DNA of 64,000 nucleotides from contig JAZKGA010000001.1 of NCBI GenBank assembly GCA_040386235.1, forward strand, positions 1,364,001-1,428,000. The letters are read 5' to 3'. The stretch is from JAZKGA01 sp040386235 (GTDB lineage Bacteria; Pseudomonadota; Alphaproteobacteria; Micavibrionales; Micavibrionaceae). Positions 26,083 to 34,392 of this stretch are shown here, one piece after another (within the stretch, counting starts at the first letter, position 1; every line of letters starts with the position of its first letter). Under the pieces are notes generated by a model that worked only from the letters and a program-made list of their open reading frames with translations, made no database searches and was not told the origin of the DNA. The position numbers and the translations under genes are program-made.

Positions 26083-27969
26083 TTACAGATTTGTCGGACG
26101 GCGATCCTGTCCAAAACCACGATACAAATCACGGTCAGCAGGAGTCACGCCATTCGTTTCATTCAGGATCGTCGCCTTCAGCAGGATAACCAACTCTGAT
26201 TTCTTGATTTCGTCGCGCTGATTGCGGAAGGCGGCACCAATACCTGGCAATTCACCAAGAACAGGGACGCCGCGTCGGTCAGATTCCGTACGATCCTGAA
26301 GCAATCCACCCATGACCAGTGTCTGGCCCGAGCCCATCTTCACGACAGAATCGATTTCCTGAACACCGACCACGGGCACCAGGTTTTCCAGGTCAATATC
26401 CGAGTCCGCAGCCAGAAAGGCAACAGTCGGGTCAGCCACACGGTCTTCAATCCGTGAAATCGTCGGACGCACCTGCATCGTGACCGTCTGTTTATCCAGA
26501 TCAATAACTGGCAGGACGTTAATCAGCACCCCGATTGGTACGCTGCGCACCTCAGCTTCCGGACGGATACGGCGGTCGCCCGTGTCATCTTCTGTCGTTT
26601 CTTCAACCGAGATTTCGAAATACACTTCGTTGCGCGCGACATTCAATACGGCAGGCTGGTTATTCAGTACCGTCAGGCGTGGGCTGGCCAGCGCGCGAAC
26701 AGTCCCAAACTGGGAAATCGCATCCACCAATGCGGTGGTACCGCCTTGATCCAGCGTTAACGTGACACCGTTACCGCCCGCAGACCCAATTCCCGGAATA
26801 CCTTCTAATCCGCGACCTGGGAAGCCGACATTTGCCTTGATCCGGCCATTAAACAGGCTCAATTCCGACCAATCAATCCCCAGTGCATAAGAATCACTCA
26901 ACGAGACTTCAAGTACTTTCGCTTCAATCAAAACCTGCGACGCCATCTGCCGTCTCAGTTCATTCAAATAGCTTTCGATTTCCCGTTGCACCTGTTGGGA
27001 TGCAAAGACAGTCACGATCCCAGATGACCGGTTCATTGAAAAGGACGGTGTCCGCGCTGCGTTGACCCCGGTTTCAGCAGAAGCGGCAGCAGGTGCGGCC
27101 ACTTCGGCGACTTGCAAAACAGGTGCCGGCGCCGGTGCCGCCGTGTCAGCGGGTGCAGTCGCAGCAGCAGTTCCGCCCGATGCGGCATCCGTTGCACCAG
27201 CGGCAGCAGGTGGTGGTGGTGGCTCATTGCGCGCGCCAGAGACATTTTGGGCTGTACTGACATTCAACTGAGGATCTTGCGTGGTGCGTAATTGCGTTTG
27301 CGAGGCGTTGGATTGCAGAATCGCGCGCAGACTTGTGTCCAATTCGCCCCAGAAGTTGTTCTCAGACTGAGAGCTGATGCTGAAATTCGAACCGGTATTC
27401 GCGCCCTCACCCGTCACAACGGAAACAGACGTTTGCAAACCACTGGTATTCGAACGGATGGAGGTCAGATAATCGACCTTATAATTCACGTTGTAAGGGG
27501 TATCTAATTCCACGCGCAGGACGTCGTTGGTAAAACGATAGCGCAAGCCCGCCAGTTCAGAAATACGGTCAATAACCTGGTCAAATGGACGATTACGCGC
27601 CGTAAAAATCACCGACCCGTTGATTTGCGGATCCAGCTCAATATCGTAATCCGCCTGCTTCGCCAGTTCATACAGAACATCGCGCAACGGGATCGACTGG
27701 TTCACGGAAACAGAGACCAGCGGCATCGGCTTCAGTGTGTCAGGTACAGCGGCCACATACGGCTCAAGCGGTGGAATATTGGTTGGCGCCGCGGCCGGTG
27801 GTACTTCACGCGGGGATAAGGCATTCCGGTAATCTTGGAATTGCGCATTGGACGAACGGTCCATCTTGCCGTAATTCTGGGTCATATCGCAGGCCGTCAT
27901 CGGCATCGTCAAAACGCTGGCGATAAGGGTGGAGTAAACCAATTGGCGGGTCAGAGTCTGGCGGCGCAT
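26083..27969 (-). CDS. Outer-membrane secretin, MshL/PilQ-like, probable lipoprotein
   Basis: A 628-residue secretin subunit forming the outer-membrane pore for the pilus. The N-terminal signal ends in MTAC with Cys at about 27, a plausible lipobox. Then come an N0/STN-type domain (residues about 70-165: SIPLRDVLYELAKQADYDIEL...), a second N-domain region, an Ala/Pro-rich linker, and the secretin core (QVLIEAKVLEVSLSDSYALGIDW to the end) with VPVLGELPGIGAAFRNQ and SELVILLKATI. The arrangement is closer to MshL than to PilQ, as no AMIN domains are seen. The ATG at 27969 follows AAGGA; an earlier TTG extends into the leader. A permease follows after nine bases. Confidence 0.92.
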   Translation of the reverse strand: MRRQTLTRQLVYSTLIASVLTMPMTACDMTQNYGKMDRSSNAQFQDYRNALSPREVPPAAAPTNIPPLEPYVAAVPDTLKPMPLVSVSVNQSIPLRDVLYELAKQADYDIELDPQINGSVIFTARNRPFDQVIDRISELAGLRYRFTNDVLRVELDTPYNVNYKVDYLTSIRSNTSGLQTSVSVVTGEGANTGSNFSISSQSENNFWGELDTSLRAILQSNASQTQLRTTQDPQLNVSTAQNVSGARNEPPPPPAAAGATDAASGGTAAATAPADTAAPAPAPVLQVAEVAAPAAASAETGVNAARTPSFSMNRSSGIVTVFASQQVQREIESYLNELRRQMASQVLIEAKVLEVSLSDSYALGIDWSELSLFNGRIKANVGFPGRGLEGIPGIGSAGGNGVTLTLDQGGTTALVDAISQFGTVRALASPRLTVLNNQPAVLNVARNEVYFEISVEETTEDDTGDRRIRPEAEVRSVPIGVLINVLPVIDLDKQTVTMQVRPTISRIEDRVADPTVAFLAADSDIDLENLVPVVGVQEIDSVVKMGSGQTLVMGGLLQDRTESDRRGVPVLGELPGIGAAFRNQRDEIKKSELVILLKATILNETNGVTPADRDLYRGFGQDRRPTNL

Positions 27970-28088
27970 ACATGATATCCTTAGCTGCAATACACGACGA
28001 TCACCTTAAAGAATCATCGTTTCCCCATATTGCCGCCCCTTGCCCCGCATGACAAGGGGGGAAAGCCGCGAACCAACCGCTTTACACA

Positions 28089-29222
28089 CTATTCTGAAAT
28101 GGCCAGTAACGACGTATCAATGGCCCGCAAGGCATCTTCGCCACGGCGTTTCATTTTCAGGCTTTGCAGCTTAACCTGCAAATCCGCCTGAATATCGGCG
28201 TTGGCCAGGGCAACCGTATCCGAAATCTGCCCCGCGCGAACCAGTTCAACCAAAGCATTATCGAATGTCTGCATCCCCAGCGCGTTGTTCTGCTCCATCA
28301 CATCGCGCATCTTGGCAATTTTGCCTTCGCGGATCAGATCACGAATCGACCCTTCATTCATCATGACTTCCAAAGCCAGCGCCTGACCCCGCTCAATCCC
28401 CGGTATCAATCGCTGGCACACGACGGCGCGCAGGTTATTCGCAATGGATTGCCGGACTTGCTGTTGCTGATCTTCCGGAAACAAATTGATCATGCGTTCA
28501 ACAGATTGATAGGCGTTATTCGTATGCAGGGTCGCCAGGCACAAATGACCGGTTTCAGCCGCCATCAGTGCATGCTCCATGACCTCGCGGTCGCGAATCT
28601 CGCCAATCAGGATGACATCAGGACGTTGGCGCAGTGCGTTTTTCAGGGCGATGGCATAACTGTCGGTATCGACACCGACTTCGCGTTGACTAACGACAGA
28701 TTTTTGGTGTTCATGAAAAAATTCAATCGGGTCTTCAATCGTAATAATGTGGCCCGTTTCGCGTTCGTTGCGATGATTAATCATGGCCGCCAGCGTCGTT
28801 GATTTCCCCGACCCTGTCATCCCGGTAACCAGGACCAGGCCGCGTTTGGCCAGCGACAATTTTTCCATCACCGGCGGCAAATTCAAGTCGGTAAAGTTTG
28901 GAATTTTGGTGACGATACGACGGATTACCAGTGCTGGCATTTGTTTCTGGCGCATAACGTTAATCCGGTAACGGCCGTGCATCCCCAAATCCAGTGAAGT
29001 GTTCAATTCCATCTGCGTTTCAAATTCGCGCAATTGGCGGATCGTCAAAATCGCGTTTAAAACATCCTGTACCGCCTCACTGGTCAAGGGCGGCACGCCA
29101 AGCGTTTCCAGTTTCGACCCGTTGCGGATCGTGGGCGATGCCCCGACCGTAATGTACAAATCGGACGCGTTGGCGATATTCATCGCCTGCAGGTAATTAA
29201 AAATGGCCGGAGCGTTGCTCAA
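28089..29222 (-). CDS. pilU: Twitching motility ATPase, PilU-like
   Basis: A 377-residue hexameric ATPase of the PilT/GspE superfamily, second retraction motor. It has the N-terminal PAS-like domain beginning FNYLQAMNIANASDLYITVG, Walker A GMTGSGKST, the Asp box ITIEDPIEF, Walker B VILIGEIRD, the His box ETGHLCLATLHTNNA and an SIRDLIREGK motif. GMTGSGKST with Met and the longer C-terminal extension point to PilU rather than PilT. Translation appears to begin at TTG (29222), overlapping the pilT stop as TTGA after GGGGG; the next ATG would delete part of the conserved N-domain. Confidence 0.88.
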   Translation of the reverse strand: MSNAPAIFNYLQAMNIANASDLYITVGASPTIRNGSKLETLGVPPLTSEAVQDVLNAILTIRQLREFETQMELNTSLDLGMHGRYRINVMRQKQMPALVIRRIVTKIPNFTDLNLPPVMEKLSLAKRGLVLVTGMTGSGKSTTLAAMINHRNERETGHIITIEDPIEFFHEHQKSVVSQREVGVDTDSYAIALKNALRQRPDVILIGEIRDREVMEHALMAAETGHLCLATLHTNNAYQSVERMINLFPEDQQQQVRQSIANNLRAVVCQRLIPGIERGQALALEVMMNEGSIRDLIREGKIAKMRDVMEQNNALGMQTFDNALVELVRAGQISDTVALANADIQADLQVKLQSLKMKRRGEDALRAIDTSLLAISE

Positions 29223-30376
29223 AACGAATATCCCCCGTCATCCATTGCGACAGCTTCTGGTTCTTTCGCTGGTGCTGGCCGCGAAGCTTGTTGGGTTTTT
29301 GCAACATTATACGATGTCTGCACAATCGAATCTTCGCGATTATCGTCATCGGCTTTTAGCAAGACGCGCCGCGCCTCTTCATAATCAATCAATCCCTGTT
29401 CCAACATGCCTTTAACCGAATCTTCCATCGTCGTCATGCCATATCGCGCACCGGTCTGCATAATCGAATACAGCTGCGGAATCTGGTTTTCACGGATCAG
29501 GTTACGCACCGCGCCGGTGCCGACCAGGACCTCAAACGCCGCAATCCGGCCCCCATCGCCTGAGCGTTTCAGCAGGGCCTGTGACACCACGCCCTGGATC
29601 GAGCTGGACAACATCGACCGCGCCATGTTTTTGTCATTCGCCGGAAAAACGTCGATAATACGGTCAATGGTTTTGGGTGCCGTACTGGCGTGCAGTGTCC
29701 CGAACACCAAGTGTCCGGTTTCTGCGGCTGTCAGGGCCAGTGAAATCGTTTCGTGATCGCGCATCTCCCCCACCAGGATCACGTCAGGGTCTTCGCGCAA
29801 TGCGCTTTTCAACGCGCGGGCGAAGGTTTTGGTATCCATCCCGACCTCGCGGTGGTTGACCAGTGATTTCTTCGATGTGTGATAAAACTCAACGGGGTCT
29901 TCGATGGTCAGGATATGCTTTGATGTTGTTTCATTGATATGGTTTATAATTGCGGCCAGCGTTGTGGATTTACCCGATCCGGTTGGGCCGGTGACCAGTA
30001 CGATGCCTTTTTCCATTTCAGCAAAGCGACGCATGATCGGTGGCAAATCCAGGTCCGCCATGGTGGGAATGGCCGATGGAATGGTCCGGAATACAGCGGC
30101 AGAGCCCTGACGGTTTACAAAAGCATTCACCCGGAATCGGGCTTTTTCGCCAAAGGCGATGGCAAAGTCAATGTCTTGGGTTTTTTCATACTCGGCACGC
30201 TGATCATCCGTCATAATCGAATACAACATGCTGCGAATATCATCTGAACTCAACGCATCGCTTTTGATGCGTTTCAGCGTCCCGTATATGCGGAAAATCG
30301 GTGGATTACCGGCACTTAGGTGCAAGTCGGACGCTTTGTTTTGCATCACAAACGCTAAAAGTTGGGTAATATCCAC
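29219..30376 (-). CDS. pilT: Type IV pilus retraction ATPase PilT
   Basis: A 385-residue hexameric ATPase that powers pilus retraction on the cytosolic side. The N-domain reads VMQNKASDLHLSAGNPP, then Walker A GPTGSGKST, Asp box LTIEDPVEF, Walker B VILVGEMRD, His box ETGHLVFGTLHAS, and the PilT-specific VRNLIREN followed by QTGARYGMTTMEDS. The C-terminal 40 residues are a charged extension. The start is GTG at 30376 with GGAG nine bases upstream. pilU overlaps the stop. A retraction motor distinguishes this locus from a simple type II secretion system. Confidence 0.95.
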   Translation of the reverse strand: MDITQLLAFVMQNKASDLHLSAGNPPIFRIYGTLKRIKSDALSSDDIRSMLYSIMTDDQRAEYEKTQDIDFAIAFGEKARFRVNAFVNRQGSAAVFRTIPSAIPTMADLDLPPIMRRFAEMEKGIVLVTGPTGSGKSTTLAAIINHINETTSKHILTIEDPVEFYHTSKKSLVNHREVGMDTKTFARALKSALREDPDVILVGEMRDHETISLALTAAETGHLVFGTLHASTAPKTIDRIIDVFPANDKNMARSMLSSSIQGVVSQALLKRSGDGGRIAAFEVLVGTGAVRNLIRENQIPQLYSIMQTGARYGMTTMEDSVKGMLEQGLIDYEEARRVLLKADDDNREDSIVQTSYNVAKTQQASRPAPAKEPEAVAMDDGGYSF

Positions 30377-30438
30377 GGCTTAAATCTCCACTCTGGTCTC
30401 TTACTCTTATAAAGGACAAATCTGAATAAAGCGTTGAT

Positions 30439-30882
30439 TTACAGAACAACAATAAGGGCGACGGCGATTACGCCCGCTATGCCCCAATAAACCGTTGGCA
30501 CAGGGCGACGAAAATACAGTTGTGCGGTAATGGCGATAAAAAGGGGCAGCAAAGCGGCACATATCACTAACGCGCCCCCGATCCCAAGCGTCCATGCCGC
30601 AAGTATCATCACCGCGGCGCCAACCCCTTCATAAACCAGGTAGCGATAGCCAATCGGCGCGCGGCATGACCGGCATCGCCCCCGTGCGGACACCCAGCCA
30701 AGCAGCGGCAACAGATCAATCCAGGTTAAGGTGCGGCCACAATGGGGGCAGCGGGATCGTGCCGCCTGACCATCTTCAGCCCATATAACACGGCGCGGGT
30801 CATCGGCACGGCCGATCAGAACAGATGCGAACGACCCCAAGGCCGCCCCGATAAGACCCGCCATGATGCAGGTAAAAATCAT
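30439..30882 (-). CDS. Orphan N-terminal domain of prepilin peptidase (PilD N-domain), lacking the protease domain
   Basis: A 147-residue membrane protein matching only the N-terminal third of PilD/GspO. The first helix contains LGSFASVLIGR (compare LGSFLNVVI), followed by the zinc-binding pairs CPHC (45-48) and CRSC (70-73) with TWIDLLPLLGWVSARGRC between them, and then GYRYLVYEG. Two hydrophobic segments close the protein. The A24 aspartyl-protease half (two Asp residues, GxGD) is absent and no remnant is seen before pilT. A free A24 domain is encoded at 55558-56064, so the enzyme may work as two chains. This domain is linked to pilin N-methylation in PilD. Confidence 0.85.
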   Translation of the reverse strand: MIFTCIMAGLIGAALGSFASVLIGRADDPRRVIWAEDGQAARSRCPHCGRTLTWIDLLPLLGWVSARGRCRSCRAPIGYRYLVYEGVGAAVMILAAWTLGIGGALVICAALLPLFIAITAQLYFRRPVPTVYWGIAGVIAVALIVVL

Positions 30883-30885
30883 GAT

Positions 30886-32187
30886 TTACTGACGTAATTG
30901 CGACAGGCGGCCATAGACAGTCTCGCGCGATATCTTCCGCCCTCCGGTATGGATGGCATCGACTTCCAGGCTGCGCTCGTACATCTCAATCGCCATACGC
31001 CCATCGCCGCTTCTTTCCGCGATAATGGCCCGATTATAGTAATGCATCGGGTTTTCCGGTTCCAGGGCAATGGCGTGGTCCAGCAATTGGCCAGCCTGCG
31101 TTACATTCCCCATATCCGACATAATCAGCGCCTGTTGCGCGACGATTCCTGCATTGGATGGGTATTTCAAAGCCAGGGCGTCCAGACGGGTTAAAGCCAT
31201 TTGTGGTTGTTCCGTCCGCACCAGGCCCAGCAGATTTATCAAAGCCACGGTATTATCGGGTTTTAAACGTAAGGCCGCTTCATAATCTTCGATGGCTGCG
31301 GATGCATTCCCTTGATTCTGAGAAGCAATTGCGCGGCCGATCAACGCCCGCACATCACTGGCATTCTTTTGCAGGACTTCAGTATATAAGTCAGCGGCCA
31401 TTTCAAACCGGCCAATCGCTAACGCCCGTTCGGCCATTAAAATATTCCGCTCGGTCACCGATTGAGTATTCGCGCGTGTGATTTTGATATAGGGCTTTTG
31501 AACGTCAGGGGCTTCCATCAGCACATCTTCTGTGGCGAATGGGTCCTGCTGCATCGCCGACATCGCCTTGACGATATCGGTCGTTTCATAAAAATCTTCG
31601 CTGGCCAATTCAGGATCAGCCGCCGCAGGTGCAGGCGTGGCAGAAGCAGGGGCGTTGGCCAGCAGGTCTAATTCCGCTGTTGCGTTTTCCTTGCCCGCCA
31701 TTGGGACAGCCTCCGCCGGAACTTCTTCCAGAATATCGGGCGCGTTTGGCAAAACGGGCAAAGGTGATGCCGCAGGGTCTTCCACTGATAATTCTTCCGG
31801 CGGCACGTCTTGTGGCGGCAGGGTGGCCAGTTGATCCACCGGGTTGACCAGCGGATCTGTCACAGGGGCAACAACTGGGGCTTCAGCAGCCACGATCGGC
31901 GGTTCCGGGATTGGGGGCACAGGCGGCGTCACCGCCACATCCTGTTGCGTCTGTGGCGCAGAGTCGGACACAACCTGAAGCGCGACATAGCTTCCGCCCG
32001 CCAAAAGGGCCAGTAACGCAACGCCGACGACAATCAAAGGCAGGCGGCTTGGCCCCCCGCGTGTCGGCGTATCCAATGTTTCCAAATCATCTTCAGAGTC
32101 AAAATAATCGATGTCGTCAGCAGAGTCAGGGCGTTGTGCCACAGGTGATGCGGTGTAGGGCATCGGCATTTCATCACGTCCGGTCAT
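30886..32187 (-). CDS. TPR-repeat membrane protein of the pilus locus (MshN/PilF-like context)
   Basis: A 433-residue bitopic protein: an acidic cytosolic N-terminus, one membrane helix (about 48-71), a long Pro/Ala-rich periplasmic spacer (about 75-190), then tetratricopeptide repeats (about 230-420) with motif-like segments such as ASAAIEDYEAALRLKPDNTVALINLLGL and GRMAIEMYERSLEVD. MSHA and other pilus systems carry comparable TPR proteins (MshN). It is coupled to the upstream ABC ATPase by an ATGA overlap, and three bases separate it from the prepilin-peptidase N-domain gene. Likely a scaffold bridging inner and outer membrane parts. Confidence 0.85.
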   Translation of the reverse strand: MTGRDEMPMPYTASPVAQRPDSADDIDYFDSEDDLETLDTPTRGGPSRLPLIVVGVALLALLAGGSYVALQVVSDSAPQTQQDVAVTPPVPPIPEPPIVAAEAPVVAPVTDPLVNPVDQLATLPPQDVPPEELSVEDPAASPLPVLPNAPDILEEVPAEAVPMAGKENATAELDLLANAPASATPAPAAADPELASEDFYETTDIVKAMSAMQQDPFATEDVLMEAPDVQKPYIKITRANTQSVTERNILMAERALAIGRFEMAADLYTEVLQKNASDVRALIGRAIASQNQGNASAAIEDYEAALRLKPDNTVALINLLGLVRTEQPQMALTRLDALALKYPSNAGIVAQQALIMSDMGNVTQAGQLLDHAIALEPENPMHYYNRAIIAERSGDGRMAIEMYERSLEVDAIHTGGRKISRETVYGRLSQLRQ

Positions 32188-32987
32188 GGGGTTGGCCCTT
32201 CTGTGTTGTCCATCGTCGTTGTATTTTGAATAAGCGATAGGAACGCTCTTTCCAAATGTTTTTCTTGCTCCTGGCTGCGCAAGGCGGCAGGCGTACCGAT
32301 ATACTGAAACTGTCTGTCATGCAGCACAGCGACGCGGTCGCACAATTCATCAAGATCGGCCAGGATATGACTGCTTAGAAACACAGTCCGTCCATCACGG
32401 TGACAGCCAGCCAGCATATCCTTCACCAGTACGCGGGCAAGTGGATCAAGGCCACTCATCGGTTCGTCCAGCACCAGAAACGGCGCGCCGGATAAAATGG
32501 TGGCAATCAGGCCCAGTTTCTGCCGCATCCCTTTTGAATAGGTATTGGCGCGCGCCCGTAACGCATCAGGACGCAGTTGCAGGCGTTCTGCATAGTCTTC
32601 GGCCTGCGTACGGTTAACGTCGCGTCCCTGCATCTGCGCGACAAAACGAATAAAGTCATTTCCGGTCATAAACAGCGGTGGGTCAAATCGTTCCGGCAGA
32701 TACGCAACGTCGCGTCTTGCAATACGATTGGTCGATGGCACGCCGTTAATCGTGATCGTGCCGCTATCCGCCATGCGTAAATCAAGCATGATTTTCAAGA
32801 AGGATGTTTTACCGACGCCGTTCAAGCCGATTAACCCAAATAACTCCCCTTCCCGCACCTCAAGGCTAACATTATCTAAGACAGGATGCGTGCCATATCG
32901 CAATGTCACATCGCGCGCAGCCATAACAACCGGCGCGGCGCGAGGCGTTTGAACTGAAGCGGTTGAGGATCGGCGGGTCATGGTCAC
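32184..32987 (-). CDS. ABC transporter ATPase in the pilus operon
   Basis: A 267-residue nucleotide-binding subunit. Walker A is GLNGVGKTS, the Q-loop region follows AYLPERFD, the signature is the ABC-2-type YSKGMRQK (in place of LSGGQ), Walker B is FLVLDEPMSGLDP and the H-loop is LSSHILADLDELC. It starts at GTG 32987 (one-base overlap with the PilP-like stop) or ATG 32981, and ends with an ATGA overlap into the TPR gene, so it is embedded and coupled within the pilus platform genes. The predicted partner is the permease at 25297-26073. In Myxococcus, PilH is a comparable ATPase needed for pilus assembly (established knowledge); equivalence here is inferred. Confidence 0.92.
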   Translation of the reverse strand: MTMTRRSSTASVQTPRAAPVVMAARDVTLRYGTHPVLDNVSLEVREGELFGLIGLNGVGKTSFLKIMLDLRMADSGTITINGVPSTNRIARRDVAYLPERFDPPLFMTGNDFIRFVAQMQGRDVNRTQAEDYAERLQLRPDALRARANTYSKGMRQKLGLIATILSGAPFLVLDEPMSGLDPLARVLVKDMLAGCHRDGRTVFLSSHILADLDELCDRVAVLHDRQFQYIGTPAALRSQEQEKHLERAFLSLIQNTTTMDNTEGPTP

Positions 32988-33625
32988 TAGCCCGGCAAAA
33001 AGATACGGGCGTCGATATTAAACCGTTGATTGGGACGCAGGCGAATAGGATAGGTTTTGTTCGTGGCCCGATCAAACCACCGCAATTCGATAAAGTCACG
33101 ATGCACAGTGATATCAAGTATTTCCAAGGGCAGACGATCTGGCGTCATCTGCTCCTTATTCAGCCAGATAACCCAATCCTTCGCCCCGCGATACACAATC
33201 CCCTGAAGGGAGATTTCACGCGGGCCAAGGACACTGCCCTGCAACATTGAATCAATATCCAGGTCATCTTTTTGAATCGCAAAACCCTGGCGGGCCTCTT
33301 GCAATCTGGCATAATCCTGCGGCGTTAAAAACAGCGAGGGCACGCCCGGCGGGGTATAAACCGGGGCCTTGGCCTGCGCCTCCAACTCTTGATTAAGTGC
33401 ACGTAAAAAATCGGCCTGTGACACGGGTTTGGCGACTTGCAGGACCGACGCAGCTTCGGCCGGCGGTGCCGGTGCTGCTGCAACAGGATCGGCAACAGGG
33501 GCATCAGCCGGCGTAAGCGCGGCGTCAACCGGCGGCGCAACAGGTTCCGAGACCGGCTGTGCCAGAACAGGATGCGCCAGCAGGGTAACGGCATAAAATG
33601 CCATAATGGTAAAAACGCGCATCAT
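32987..33625 (-). CDS. PilP/MshK-like periplasmic pilus assembly protein
   Basis: A 212-residue protein with an N-terminal signal or anchor (hydrophobic residues 5-20, cleavage possible after VLA), a Pro/Ala-rich spacer (about 25-75), a helix, and a C-terminal small beta domain (from REISLQGIVYRGAKDWVIWLN to RFNIDARIFLPG). That domain has the look of the PilP/MshK/GspC homology region, which contacts the secretin N0 domain. Similarity is structural rather than word-for-word, so the name rests on position between the PilO-like gene (ATGA overlap) and the ABC ATPase, as well as on this layout. Confidence 0.72.
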   Translation of the reverse strand: MMRVFTIMAFYAVTLLAHPVLAQPVSEPVAPPVDAALTPADAPVADPVAAAPAPPAEAASVLQVAKPVSQADFLRALNQELEAQAKAPVYTPPGVPSLFLTPQDYARLQEARQGFAIQKDDLDIDSMLQGSVLGPREISLQGIVYRGAKDWVIWLNKEQMTPDRLPLEILDITVHRDFIELRWFDRATNKTYPIRLRPNQRFNIDARIFLPG

Positions 33626-34392
33626 GACCCGCCCTGCGATAATGGTGGGGCCTTATCGGCGGGAACCATGCTGTACCACATTAAAACGGCGCGACCCTGT
33701 ACCAGGCTGACGGCTTCGCCATTTCCGATTTTCAGGTAATTGGCCTGGTTTAATTCTGCCACCGGTTCAATGTCCAGCGACCGTAACACCATGCGCCCCT
33801 GGAAAGTATCCGTCAGGCGTTTGATGAAATTGTAAATCTGTACGTCGTCATACGTGCTGATATCCATGCTGACTTCGCTTTCGATCAGCGCATATCCGTT
33901 ATTGACGGGCTGTTGATTGCCTGCGGCCATATTCGGTGTCTGGGCCGTCGCGGCAACAGGTCCGGCGCCCGGCATGGCACCAGGTGTGGCACCCGCGGCC
34001 GGCAATGGTATATCCACCCTGACCTCACTGATAACGCGGGCGGGACGAATTTCGTAATCCAGGTCAATCAGGCCGGCATCGGCGATCATCTGGTCCAAAG
34101 CACGGCGCGCGATGATCCGGTTTTGCTCCTTAAAGAATCCGCGTTTTTCAAGGGATTTAAAGTCACCCATAAAGGTTTGCAGGTCCGCATATTCCTGACG
34201 CAGCGTGCGAATCTCGGCGCGCTTGCTGTCCACGACCTGGCGGGCTTGCTGCAATTTCTGCAACTGGGCATCCGTCTGCGGCAAAACGAACAAAAAGCAC
34301 AATGCTGAAACACCCAGCGTCAGCGCCAGCATGGTCATCAGCGTACCAAAGGTACGCAGCCCAATCGTTTCTTTCAATTGTTCCAACGTCAT
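33622..34392 (-). CDS. PilO/MshJ-like inner-membrane platform protein
   Basis: A 256-residue bitopic protein: one membrane helix at about 15-37, a coiled-coil stretch (QLQKLQQARQVVDSKRAEIR to about residue 75), and a periplasmic alpha/beta domain with a Pro/Gly/Ala-rich insertion (about 130-160) and strands such as SEVSMDISTYDDVQIYNFIKRLTD. This is the PilO/GspM/MshJ plan, in which the protein pairs with PilN. It overlaps the PilM-PilN fusion stop and the PilP-like start, both as ATGA, indicating tight translational coupling. Confidence 0.82.
   Translation of the reverse strand: MTLEQLKETIGLRTFGTLMTMLALTLGVSALCFLFVLPQTDAQLQKLQQARQVVDSKRAEIRTLRQEYADLQTFMGDFKSLEKRGFFKEQNRIIARRALDQMIADAGLIDLDYEIRPARVISEVRVDIPLPAAGATPGAMPGAGPVAATAQTPNMAAGNQQPVNNGYALIESEVSMDISTYDDVQIYNFIKRLTDTFQGRMVLRSLDIEPVAELNQANYLKIGNGEAVSLVQGRAVLMWYSMVPADKAPPLSQGGS

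Noticed and set aside
28036..28059. Seven-base stem (CCCCTTG / CAAGGGG) between pilU and the secretin, possible terminator
   Set aside because: No T-run on either side; the hairpin is too weak to call.
28164..28802. 212-codon plus-strand frame opposite pilU
   Set aside because: Complete overlap with the PilU coding frame, which has all ATPase motifs.
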